Source of the DNA: Bacillus subtilis
GTDB lineage: Bacteria; Pseudomonadota; Alphaproteobacteria; Rhizobiales; Rhizobiaceae
Assembly (NCBI GenBank): GCA_021733665.1
Contig: JAHREI010000002.1
Coordinates: 372,001 to 436,000 of the forward strand
Direction: 5' to 3'
DNA length: 64,000 nucleotides
Positions 1-8,285 of this stretch are shown one piece after another; position 1 is the stretch's first letter, and every line of letters starts with the position of its first letter. Both the position numbers and the translations under genes were made by a program. The notes under the pieces were generated by a model that was given only the letters and a program-made list of their open reading frames with translations, was not told the DNA's origin and ran no database searches.

Positions 1-16
1 TGTTGGGAGTAAGACA

Positions 17-1468
17 TTGAATGAACCGGTAATCATCGTTGCTGAAGATGATGCAGCCATGCGTACAGTGCTTAATCAGGCACTGGCACGAGCTGGCTAT
101 ACTGTGCGTCTTGCCAGTAATCGTGCAGCCCTCTGGGCGCTTGTCACGGCTGGCGAAGGCGATCTGGTTATCAGCGATGTGAATATGCCGGATGGTTCTG
201 TCTTTGAAATTTTACCACGTATCCGCAAAGCGCGCCCCGATCTGCCGGTTGTGGTGATGAGTGCGCAAAATACCTTCATGACGGCTATCCGAGCCTCGGA
301 AGCCGGAGCCTATGATTACCTGCCCAAGCCTTTTGATCTGAGCGAAATGGTGAGCCTGCTGCGGCGTGCGTTGTCCGAACCAAAACCGGTGCAGACAAAA
401 CAGGATGTGGACGAGCAGGCGGAGAATATGCCGCTGGTTGGCCGTTCGGTCGCGATGCAGGATGTTTACCGTGTGCTGGCACGGATGATGCAGACTGATC
501 TGACGCTGATGATCACGGGGGAATCCGGTACAGGTAAAGAGCTGGTTGCCCGCGCTTTGCATGAATATGGCCGCCGCCGTAACGGACCATTTGTAGCGAT
601 CAATATGGCTGCAATCCCGCGCGATCTGATTGAGTCTGAACTGTTTGGTCATGAAAAAGGAGCCTTCACCGGTGCGCAACAGCGTTTTTCAGGACGCTTT
701 GAACAGGCTAATGGCGGTACGCTGTTTCTCGACGAAATCGGCGATATGCCGATGGAGGCGCAAACGCGTTTGCTGCGTGTGCTCCAGCAGGGCGAATATA
801 TGACCGTTGGCGGGCGCACGCCGATTAAAACCGATGTGCGTATTGTGGCCGCGACCAACAAGGATTTGCTCAAGCAAATTCAAAAAGGCCAGTTCCGCGA
901 GGATTTATACTACCGGCTTAATGTTGTGCCGCTGCGTATGCCGCCTTTGCGCGAACGTGTTGAGGACGTGCCCGATCTGGTGCAGCATTTCTTCCGTCTG
1001 GTGGAAAAAGAAGGTCTTTCACCTAAGCAGATCAGTGCTGAGGGCTTTGCCGTGCTGCGCCATTACGCATGGCCCGGTAATGTGCGCGAGCTGGAAAATC
1101 TGGTACGCAGGCTTGCGGCACTCTATCCGCAGGATGAAATCAATGCCGAGATTATCCGTCATGAGCTGCAGCATTTGCCAGCGTCTTTGCCTGCCGGTGA
1201 GGCGGGATTGAAAGCGGATCAGATTACCAATTTGCGGGATGCGACAGAGATTTATCTGCGTCAGTATTTTGCGTCCTTCAATGGCGAATTGCCGCCACAG
1301 GGGCTTTATGAGCGGATTTTGCAGGAGATTGAATATCCGCTTCTGGCGGCCAGCCTGACTGCCACGTCCGGCAATCAGATTAAAGCGGCAGAGCTTTTAG
1401 GCTTAAACCGTAATACGCTGCGCAAAAAAATCCGTGATCACGACCTTAATATATTCAAGCCAAACTAA
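17..1468 (+). CDS. ntrC: Nitrogen regulation response regulator NtrC
   Basis: Sigma-54-dependent activator of nitrogen assimilation genes, normally phosphorylated by NtrB. The 483-residue protein has a receiver domain with the acidic pair at residues 10-12, phospho-acceptor Asp54 and Lys104, then an AAA+ domain with Walker A GESGTGKE (168-175) and an intact GAFTGA loop (215-220), and a C-terminal Fis-type helix-turn-helix ([20 protein letters not shown]). Length is usual for the family. The start is TTG at 17, preceded by GGGAG at 5-9; the ATG at 21 is out of frame. ntrB would be expected just upstream, outside the window. ntrY follows after 151 bp that hold an NtrC-like operator. Confidence 0.97.
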   Translation: MNEPVIIVAEDDAAMRTVLNQALARAGYTVRLASNRAALWALVTAGEGDLVISDVNMPDGSVFEILPRIRKARPDLPVVVMSAQNTFMTAIRASEAGAYDYLPKPFDLSEMVSLLRRALSEPKPVQTKQDVDEQAENMPLVGRSVAMQDVYRVLARMMQTDLTLMITGESGTGKELVARALHEYGRRRNGPFVAINMAAIPRDLIESELFGHEKGAFTGAQQRFSGRFEQANGGTLFLDEIGDMPMEAQTRLLRVLQQGEYMTVGGRTPIKTDVRIVAATNKDLLKQIQKGQFREDLYYRLNVVPLRMPPLRERVEDVPDLVQHFFRLVEKEGLSPKQISAEGFAVLRHYAWPGNVRELENLVRRLAALYPQDEINAEIIRHELQHLPASLPAGEAGLKADQITNLRDATEIYLRQYFASFNGELPPQGLYERILQEIEYPLLAASLTATSGNQIKAAELLGLNRNTLRKKIRDHDLNIFKPN

Positions 1469-1561
1469 GGAGTGCAGGTCGTTTAAAGCTTGAATGTATT
1501 GCCCTGTAATCGCTGACTGTTGCGGGCGTAGCGGGTATATTGAAGGGCGCTATGCGCTATC

Positions 1562-1608
1562 GTTGCATATGTGCAACATTCTGTTGCATGAAGGCAACGG
1601 TTTATAAT
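1562..1608 (+). promoter_or_regulatory. NtrC-like palindromic operator array and ntrY promoter
   Basis: Four alternating half-sites are seen: GTTGCA at 1562, TGCAAC at 1572, GTTGCA at 1583 and GGCAAC at 1593. The central pair forms a perfect palindrome, TGCAACATTCTGTTGCA (1572-1588), which agrees with the classical NtrC consensus TGCACCA-N3-TGGTGCA at 12 of 14 fixed positions. A TATAAT hexamer follows at 1603-1608, only 11 bp before the ntrY ATG. There is no good Shine-Dalgarno before that ATG, so the mRNA may be nearly leaderless. The site covers the -35 area, which suggests repression or tuning of a sigma-70 promoter by NtrC. Protein identity and promoter use are inferred. Confidence 0.6.
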
Positions 1609-1619
1609 AGATTAACCAA

Positions 1620-3881
1620 ATGGATAAGACGAGTCTGGTTGAATGGTTGCGTGAATTGAAACCTGCAGGAGGGAGTGAACATCGACGTTTGCTCGCTCTG
1701 CCGGGCGTGATCATTGTTGTTCTGTCGATTGTTGCGTCACTTGCATCCTTTCTGATCATGATCGGTGTTACGCCGATTATTCCTGATCTGCATGTGACTT
1801 TGGCACTGATCATTATCAACGTGGTGCTGGTCGTCAGTCTGCTGGCGCTGATTATCCGCGAAATTTATCGTATTACGCAGGCGCGCCGACATGGTCGCGC
1901 GGCAGCACGGCTGCATGTGCGTATTGTGGCGCTGTTCTCGCTGATTGCTGCGGTTCCGGCGATTGTGGTTGCAATAGTTGCCAGTGTCACGCTCAATCTC
2001 GGGCTGGATCGTTGGTTTGAGACCAATACGCGTAATATCGTCAATTCATCGATCAGCCTGACACAGGCCTATCTCACTGATACTGCTCGCAATTTGCAGA
2101 GCGCAACCTATTCCATGTTGCAGGATATGGATGGGCAGCGCACGCTTTACAGTCTCGACCGCAATGGTTTTGTGCAGTTGCTCACTTTGCAGGCGCTGGG
2201 ACGTGGTTTGCTTGGCGCGCAGCTTTTGCGCGAAGATGGCTCTATTGCGGTGCGCAGTGAACAGGGCGGAGCTAATCTGCCGCAACCGCCGTCAGAAGCG
2301 CTGGAAACAGCGAAGGATGGCAATCCGGTGATTATTCCGCCGGGACCGACCAGCAATTTTGTTGGTGCCATTATCAAAATGCGCGAAATACCGGATGCGT
2401 ATCTCTACACCGTACGTGCCGTTGATGCGCAAATTCTGGATTCTATGCGTCTGATGGAAGCAAACACGGCGCGCTATCAGGATATGGAAGCGAACCGTAT
2501 TCCGACGCAGGTCATTTTTGCGCTGCTTTATTTCGGGCTGATGCTGATCGTGTTGCTGCCTGCGATCTGGACAGGGATTGCCGTGGCCGATCGTCTGGTG
2601 CGTCCGATCCGCTTGCTGATTGGTGCGGCTGATGAAGTGACGGTTGGGAATCTGGACGTTTCTGTTCCTGTGCGCTCCAGCGACGGTGATTTGGGCGCAC
2701 TTGCCGGTACCTTCAACAACATGGTTGCAGAGCTGAAAAGTCAGCGTACTGACTTGATTGCTGCCAAAGATCAGATCGATGAACGCCGCCGCTTCTCGGA
2801 GGCCGTACTGTCCGGCGTAACCGCTGCGGTGATCGGCGTCGATGCGTTGGGACTGATCAATATTGTTAATCGCTCGGCAGAGCAGATGTTCTGCTTAGAT
2901 CCGGATGCGGTTATAGGCACAAGTCTGAGCACACATATTCCCGAAATCGGGCAGGTGTTTGAAGTTGCGCATGATTCCGGCCGTGCAGTGTATCGCGAGC
3001 AGGTCTCGATGATGCGCGGTGGGCTGACCAGCACCTTCAACGTGCAGATCACGATTGAAGACGGCACCGGTGACGAGCGCTCTTATGTCGTGACGATCGA
3101 CGATATTACCGATCTGGTGCAGGCGCAGCGTTCTACTGCATGGGCGGATGTGGCACGCCGTATCGCCCATGAGATCAAGAACCCGCTGACCCCGATCCAG
3201 CTGTCTGCTGAGCGTATTCGCCGCCGCTACGGTAAGGTGATTACCGAGGACAGAGAAGTCTTTGACCAATGTGTCGAAACCATTGTCCGTCAGGTTGGTG
3301 ATATTGGCCGTATGGTGGATGAATTCTCGTCTTTTGCGCGGATGCCTAAGCCGAAAATGGAAACCATTGATTTACGCAATTCTCTGAAAGAAGCCGCATT
3401 TCTGGTGGAAGTTAGCCGCAGTGAAATCAGCTTTGAACAGCGTCTGAGCGAAACGCCGCTTTATGGTCATTTCGACAGTCGTCTGTTGGGGCAGGCTTTT
3501 GGTAACATTATCAAGAATGCCAGTGAGGCGATTGAAGCTGTGACCGGCGAGGATGATTATCGCGGACATATTTTGCTGAAGGCCTATCAGGACAAAGATC
3601 AGCTGATTGTTGAAGTGATTGATAATGGTAAGGGCTTGCCCGGCGATAACCGTCAGCGTTTGCTCGAGCCGTATATGACAACGCGTGAAAAGGGCACCGG
3701 CCTCGGCCTCGCGATTGTCCGTAAAATTGTTGAAGATCATGGCGGCCATATGGAACTGCATGATGCACCGGCCGATTTCTATAATGGTCGCGGTGCTATG
3801 ATCCGTATGGTTTTTCCTGCAACATCACCGGATTCGGTGGTTGAAGCAGACAGTAATACAACTGAGGAGCTGCAGGCATGA
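1620..3881 (+). CDS. ntrY: Sensor histidine kinase NtrY
   Basis: Membrane sensor kinase that phosphorylates NtrX; in Brucella and relatives it is linked to nitrogen and low-oxygen or redox signalling. The 753 residues show three hydrophobic segments near 25-50, 57-82 and 97-125, a periplasmic loop, a fourth membrane segment near 295-325, then HAMP, a PAS domain (about 390-500), a HisKA domain with His517 in the motif AHEIKNPLTP, and a HATPase domain with the N box (GNIIKNASEAIE) and G boxes near GKGLPG and GTGLGLAI. The full architecture is intact. The ATG at 1620 is chosen because it opens the conserved N-terminus, although no clear ribosome binding site precedes it. Confidence 0.96.
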   Translation: MDKTSLVEWLRELKPAGGSEHRRLLALPGVIIVVLSIVASLASFLIMIGVTPIIPDLHVTLALIIINVVLVVSLLALIIREIYRITQARRHGRAAARLHVRIVALFSLIAAVPAIVVAIVASVTLNLGLDRWFETNTRNIVNSSISLTQAYLTDTARNLQSATYSMLQDMDGQRTLYSLDRNGFVQLLTLQALGRGLLGAQLLREDGSIAVRSEQGGANLPQPPSEALETAKDGNPVIIPPGPTSNFVGAIIKMREIPDAYLYTVRAVDAQILDSMRLMEANTARYQDMEANRIPTQVIFALLYFGLMLIVLLPAIWTGIAVADRLVRPIRLLIGAADEVTVGNLDVSVPVRSSDGDLGALAGTFNNMVAELKSQRTDLIAAKDQIDERRRFSEAVLSGVTAAVIGVDALGLINIVNRSAEQMFCLDPDAVIGTSLSTHIPEIGQVFEVAHDSGRAVYREQVSMMRGGLTSTFNVQITIEDGTGDERSYVVTIDDITDLVQAQRSTAWADVARRIAHEIKNPLTPIQLSAERIRRRYGKVITEDREVFDQCVETIVRQVGDIGRMVDEFSSFARMPKPKMETIDLRNSLKEAAFLVEVSRSEISFEQRLSETPLYGHFDSRLLGQAFGNIIKNASEAIEAVTGEDDYRGHILLKAYQDKDQLIVEVIDNGKGLPGDNRQRLLEPYMTTREKGTGLGLAIVRKIVEDHGGHMELHDAPADFYNGRGAMIRMVFPATSPDSVVEADSNTTEELQA

Positions 3882-3974
3882 CGCTAAGATGCACGCAGTT
3901 TAATTATAAATACTTGCTAATATGCCGAGATATGGTGCATCAGCAGGGCAATGGGAACAAGGCAGGTGGATTAA

Positions 3975-5336
3975 ATGGCTTCTGATATTCTCGTCGTCGA
4001 TGATGAAACGGATATCCGTGATCTGGTTGCTGGTATTTTAAGCGACGAAGGTCATGAAACCCGTACCGCATTTGATTCAGACAGCGCTCTGGCGGCGATC
4101 AATGATCGTGTGCCACGCCTGATCTTTCTGGATATCTGGCTGCAGGGCAGCCGTCTGGACGGATTGGCACTGCTGGATGAAATCAAAAAACTGCATCCGG
4201 ATTTGCCGGTGGTGATGATTTCCGGTCACGGCAACATTGAAACTGCTGTTTCGGCCATCCGTCGCGGTGCCTATGATTTCATCGAAAAGCCGTTCAAGGC
4301 GGATCGTCTGATCCTCGTGGCCGAGCGCGCACTGGAAACTTCCAATCTCAAACGTGAGGTTTCCAACCTGCGTAAGCGCTCCGGCGATAGTTTTGAATTG
4401 CTCGGCAATTCGCTGGCCATGAACCAGCTACGCCAGACAATCGAGCGTGTTGCTCCGACTAATAGCCGTATCATGATCACCGGACCTTCGGGCTCGGGTA
4501 AGGAAATGGCTGCGCGAGCAATCCATGCGCTGTCGAGCCGTGCCAATGGTCCGTTTGTGACGGTAAATGCCGCAACAATTACGCCAGAACGCATGGAAAT
4601 TGAGTTGTTCGGTACCGAAATGGACGGTGGCGAACGCAAAGTCGGTGCATTGGAAGAAGCCCATGGCGGTATTCTTTACCTCGATGAAATTGCCGATATG
4701 CCGCGCGAAACACAGAATAAGATTTTGCGCGTACTGGTTGATCAGCAGTTTGAGCGTGTCGGCGGTACCAAGCGTGTGAAGGTTGATGTGCGCATCATCT
4801 CTTCTACTGCACAAAATCTTGAAGGCATGATTGCCGAAGGCCTGTTCCGTGAGGATCTGTTCCACCGTCTGGCCGTTGTGCCAGTGCAGGTGCCGCCTCT
4901 GGCACAGCGTCGCGATGATATTCCATCGCTGGTGTCTTTCTTTATCAATCAGGTCGCCGAGCAGGCGGGTATCAAGCCACGTCGTATCAGTGATGATGCT
5001 ATGGCCGTTCTGCAGTCCCATAGCTGGCCAGGCAATGTGCGCCAGCTGCGTAACAATGTGGAACGTCTGATGATTTTGGCGCGTGGCGATGATGTCGATG
5101 AGCCGGTCACAGCCGACCTGTTGCCTGCGGAAATCGGTGATACGCTGCCGCGCACACCAACGGATTCCGATCAGCACATTATGGCGCTGCCACTGCGTGA
5201 AGCCCGTGAAATGTTTGAAAAGGAATATCTGGTCGCCCAGATCAACCGTTTCAGCGGCAATATTTCCCGTACGGCTGAGTTTGTAGGCATGGAGCGTTCC
5301 GCGCTGCACCGCAAACTGAAATCGCTCGGAGTGTAA
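3975..5336 (+). CDS. ntrX: Response regulator NtrX (no GAFTGA loop)
   Basis: Partner regulator of NtrY. Receiver domain with Asp9/Asp10, phospho-acceptor Asp53 and Lys105, then an AAA+ domain with Walker A GPSGSGKE (170-177), and a C-terminal Fis-type helix-turn-helix (GNISRTAEFVGMERSALHRK). Where NtrC has GAFTGA, this protein reads EMDGGERKVG (about 215-224), so the loop that contacts sigma-54 is missing. This is a known trait of NtrX in several alphaproteobacteria and implies action on sigma-70 promoters. The gene follows ntrY after 93 bp and has an AGGTGG-like ribosome binding site before the ATG. trkA begins 2 bp after its stop, so the two are probably co-transcribed. Confidence 0.96.
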   Translation: MASDILVVDDETDIRDLVAGILSDEGHETRTAFDSDSALAAINDRVPRLIFLDIWLQGSRLDGLALLDEIKKLHPDLPVVMISGHGNIETAVSAIRRGAYDFIEKPFKADRLILVAERALETSNLKREVSNLRKRSGDSFELLGNSLAMNQLRQTIERVAPTNSRIMITGPSGSGKEMAARAIHALSSRANGPFVTVNAATITPERMEIELFGTEMDGGERKVGALEEAHGGILYLDEIADMPRETQNKILRVLVDQQFERVGGTKRVKVDVRIISSTAQNLEGMIAEGLFREDLFHRLAVVPVQVPPLAQRRDDIPSLVSFFINQVAEQAGIKPRRISDDAMAVLQSHSWPGNVRQLRNNVERLMILARGDDVDEPVTADLLPAEIGDTLPRTPTDSDQHIMALPLREAREMFEKEYLVAQINRFSGNISRTAEFVGMERSALHRKLKSLGV

Positions 5337-5338
5337 TT

Positions 5339-6715
5339 ATGCGCATCATCGTCTGCGGTGCCGGTCAGGTCGGCTTCGGTATCGCTGAGCGGCTTTCTGC
5401 CGAGCAGAATGATGTTTCGGTGATTGATACATCGGAAAAGCTGATTCATGCGGTGCGTGATTTGCTTGATGTACGCGGTTTTGTCGGTCACGGCTCGCAT
5501 CCGGATGTTCTGGAAGCGGCCGGAGCCGAAGAAGCGGATATGATCATCGCCGTTACGCTCTATGATGAGATCAATATGGTCGCCTGTCAGGTTGCCCATT
5601 CGCTATTTAACGTGCCGACCAAAATTGCCCGTATCCGCGCACAGACCTATCTGAAAAAGCAGTATCAGGAGATGTTCTCGCGCGATAACATGCCGATTGA
5701 TGTGGTGATCTCACCGGAGCTTGAGGTCGGCGATATGGTGCTGCGCCGTATTGCTCTGCCCGGCGCATCAGACGTGCTACGCTTTGCCGATGACAAGGTG
5801 GTGGCTTTTGCCATTGAGTGTCTGGAAGACTGCCCGATTATCAATACGCCGTTGAAGCAGCTCACCGATCTGTTTCCTGATCTGCCGTCTACAGTCGTTG
5901 GCGTGGTGCGCAATGACCGGTTGTTTGTTCCGCGCTCAGAAGATCACCTTCTGGCTGGTGATATCGCCTATGTGGTGACAACAGGTGAGCAGGTGCGCCG
6001 TACACTCAGCCTGTTTGGTCATGATAAGCCGGAAGCGCGCCGCATCATTATCGCCGGTGGTGGTAATATCGGGCTCTATGTAGCGCAGAAGATGGAAGAG
6101 CGTCAGCCGCACACACGTCTGAAAATCATCGAGCATAATCGTGAGCGGGCGGCCTTTGTTGCGGATGAACTCAACAAGACCATTGTGCTGAACGGCAGTG
6201 CGCTGGATCAGGAACTGCTGCGTGAGGCAGAAGTGCAGGATGCCGATCTGATGGTGGCGCTGACCAATCAGGATCAGGCGAATATTCTGTCCGGTATTAT
6301 GGCTAAGCGTCTTGGCTGTAAGTCGAATATGGTGCTGATCAATAACTCGGCCTATCAGGAGTTTATTCATACGGTTGGTATTGATTCCTATGTCAGTCCG
6401 AAAAGCGTAACCATTTCCAAGATTTTGCAGCACGTACGTCGCGGGCGTATCCGCTCTGTCCATAGTGTTTATGACGGTCGGGCGGAGCTGATTGAGGCGG
6501 AAGCACTTGAAACCTCACCTCTGGTCGGGGCACCGTTGCGCAATATTTCACTGCCTGCCGGTTTACGTGTTGGTGCAGTCTATCGTGACGGAAAAGTTAT
6601 CAAGCCGCATGGTGATTTGCATATCCGCCGTAATGATCGTGTAGTAATGTTTGCCACCAGTGATGCAGTGAAGCATGTGGAACAGATGTTCCGTGTGAGC
6701 CTCGATTTCTTCTGA
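5339..6715 (+). CDS. trkA: Trk system potassium uptake regulator TrkA
   Basis: Peripheral, nucleotide-binding subunit that gates Trk/Ktr-type K+ channels in the inner membrane. At 458 residues it has the expected duplicated form: two Rossmann-type RCK-N domains with glycine motifs GAGQVGFG near residue 6 and GGGNIGLY near 241, each followed by an RCK-C domain. It starts 2 bp after the ntrX stop, which is the usual arrangement in Hyphomicrobiales. No channel subunit gene (trkH) is in the window, so the partner must be encoded elsewhere. Start and length agree with the family. Confidence 0.96.
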   Translation: MRIIVCGAGQVGFGIAERLSAEQNDVSVIDTSEKLIHAVRDLLDVRGFVGHGSHPDVLEAAGAEEADMIIAVTLYDEINMVACQVAHSLFNVPTKIARIRAQTYLKKQYQEMFSRDNMPIDVVISPELEVGDMVLRRIALPGASDVLRFADDKVVAFAIECLEDCPIINTPLKQLTDLFPDLPSTVVGVVRNDRLFVPRSEDHLLAGDIAYVVTTGEQVRRTLSLFGHDKPEARRIIIAGGGNIGLYVAQKMEERQPHTRLKIIEHNRERAAFVADELNKTIVLNGSALDQELLREAEVQDADLMVALTNQDQANILSGIMAKRLGCKSNMVLINNSAYQEFIHTVGIDSYVSPKSVTISKILQHVRRGRIRSVHSVYDGRAELIEAEALETSPLVGAPLRNISLPAGLRVGAVYRDGKVIKPHGDLHIRRNDRVVMFATSDAVKHVEQMFRVSLDFF

Positions 6716-6734
6716 TATTTGAGAATAGTATTTT

Positions 6735-7529
6735 ATGGATATTTGCACTTTCTGGTATGGTACCAAGTTGCGTCCGGTAGATCATATGTGCCTGACATCT
6801 ATGGTCAGAACCGGCCAAAAGGTGAAGCTGTTCAGCTACCAGCCGGTTGAGAACCTGCCGGAAGGTGTGGAACAGCATGATGCTGCAACTATTCTGCCGA
6901 TTGAATCTTTCCGTCGTCTTGATCCGACTTTTCCTGACCTGAAAGAATATGTGACGATTGTTCAGTTCAGCGATATTTTCCGTATTAATCTGATGAAACA
7001 GGGGCAGGGCGTCTGGCTGGATACGGATGTTTATCTGCACAAACAATTCCATCCCGATGCGACTAAGCCTTATCTGGCGCGGGAAAACAAAGAACGCGTC
7101 GGCGTTTCTGCGCTGTATTTCCCGCCGGATCATCCGGTGATTGCCGAATTTGATGCTTATATGGCAGGTGATTATCCATTGCCGAAATGGCTTGGTCTGC
7201 GCCGCCGTGTTTTGCGTCCGCTGTGGTATCGCCTGACGGGGAAGAAAGTCACGCCAGCGGCGATCGGTATTACGATCTTTGGTAATGATGGTATTTCAAG
7301 GCTCGCTAAGAAATATGGCTGTTTTGATAATGCCGCGCCGAAAGAGAGCTTCTATTACTGGACAGGGCGTGAATGTCTGAACATGTTCAACCCGCAATAC
7401 GGGTTGGAGCCGCTGGATCATCCGGAGTTTATCGGCTTTCATGTGCATCGCAAAAGCCCTGAGGAATTAGTGGTGCGTGAAGGCAGTTTCTATGAGTGGA
7501 TGCTGAAGCAGACAGGCGAATTGCGCTGA
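6735..7529 (+). CDS. Putative glycosyltransferase with DXD motif
   Basis: Predicted cytoplasmic sugar transferase of 264 residues, of the type with a 'sugar-binding region containing DXD motif' (GT32-like or capsular polysaccharide type). The sequence GVWLDTDVYL carries the DxD metal/nucleotide-sugar motif at Asp96-Asp98, preceded by a Rossmann-like N-terminus (MDICTFWYGTKLRP). No membrane segment is seen. It starts 19 bp after trkA and could share that transcript. Substrate cannot be told from sequence. In many relatives this place between trkA and hfq is held by a different gene (from memory, an aminotransferase), so this may be a lineage-specific insertion. Confidence 0.75.
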   Translation: MDICTFWYGTKLRPVDHMCLTSMVRTGQKVKLFSYQPVENLPEGVEQHDAATILPIESFRRLDPTFPDLKEYVTIVQFSDIFRINLMKQGQGVWLDTDVYLHKQFHPDATKPYLARENKERVGVSALYFPPDHPVIAEFDAYMAGDYPLPKWLGLRRRVLRPLWYRLTGKKVTPAAIGITIFGNDGISRLAKKYGCFDNAAPKESFYYWTGRECLNMFNPQYGLEPLDHPEFIGFHVHRKSPEELVVREGSFYEWMLKQTGELR

Positions 7530-7818
7530 TTGTCTCAAAGTTTTGAACCAGCGAATGGCTGTTTCAGAAAATTTCTGCTCATTCATAAAGACTGTGACTA
7601 AACATCGTTCACTATACAACATTTTGACGTTGCGCAAAAAATAGCGGCCTGTTAACCCTTTGCAGAATGTGGGATTATTCCCGCAACTATTGATTCTGTA
7701 TCAATATACAGGTGCAATATCTGAGGCGGATGATAAAACCGGAGCGCAGGAATTATTTTCGGGTGCTCGTCTCATCCAAGTCAGTATTGGTTGCGGATCG
7801 AAATAAAGGAATAAAAAA

Positions 7819-8055
7819 ATGGCTGAACGATCGCAAAATCTGCAGGATCTCTTTCTGAATTCTGTACGTAAGCAGAAAATCTCTCTGACGATCTTTTTGA
7901 TTAATGGCGTTAAACTGACCGGTATTGTCACATCTTTCGACAATTTCTGTGTGTTGCTGCGCCGTGACGGACATTCACAGCTGGTATATAAACATGCCAT
8001 CTCAACCATTATGCCAAGCCAGCCTGTGCAGATGTTTGAAGGTGAAGAAGAGTAA
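7819..8055 (+). CDS. hfq: RNA chaperone Hfq
   Basis: Hexameric Sm-like protein that helps small RNAs pair with mRNAs. The 78-residue product has the Sm1 motif around residues 8-45 ([20 protein letters not shown], then [18 protein letters not shown]) and the Sm2 motif [10 protein letters not shown] near the C-terminus, with only a short acidic tail (FEGEEE), as in other alphaproteobacterial Hfq. AAAGGA lies 9 nt upstream of the ATG. The 289-bp leader (7530-7818) contains a 19-bp inverted repeat at 7688-7706 (arms TATTGAT and ATCAATA). A strong hairpin follows the gene, so hfq is likely its own unit before hflX. Confidence 0.98.
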
Positions 8056-8100
8056 GTTTTACAGTTCATTTTGACTGTAGCTGAAATTTAAAGATGTTTT

Positions 8101-8140
8101 TATATCCGCAGTGCCCCGTGGCCTGCGGATATATTTGTTT
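8101..8140 (+). terminator. Terminator after hfq
   Basis: An 11-bp perfect stem, TATATCCGCAG (8101-8111) with CTGCGGATATA (8123-8133), is followed by a T-rich stretch. It lies 45 bp after the hfq stop and fits a rho-independent terminator. Confidence 0.75.
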
Positions 8141-8285
8141 GTAAGTTTGATAATAATTATCTGACGCATATGCATTGATGCAGGCAGACCGGATGATTAT
8201 CTGATGGGAACGGACATGTAGGTAAATACCAGACGCTTTGGCGCTGTTTTACCCTCATAATGAATTAAGAAATCAGGATACACAT

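Noticed and set aside
7691-7704. FNR/FnrN-type box (TTGAT-N-ATCAA) before hfq
   Set aside because: The spacer is five bases, not four, so the half-sites are out of register for FNR-type dimers.
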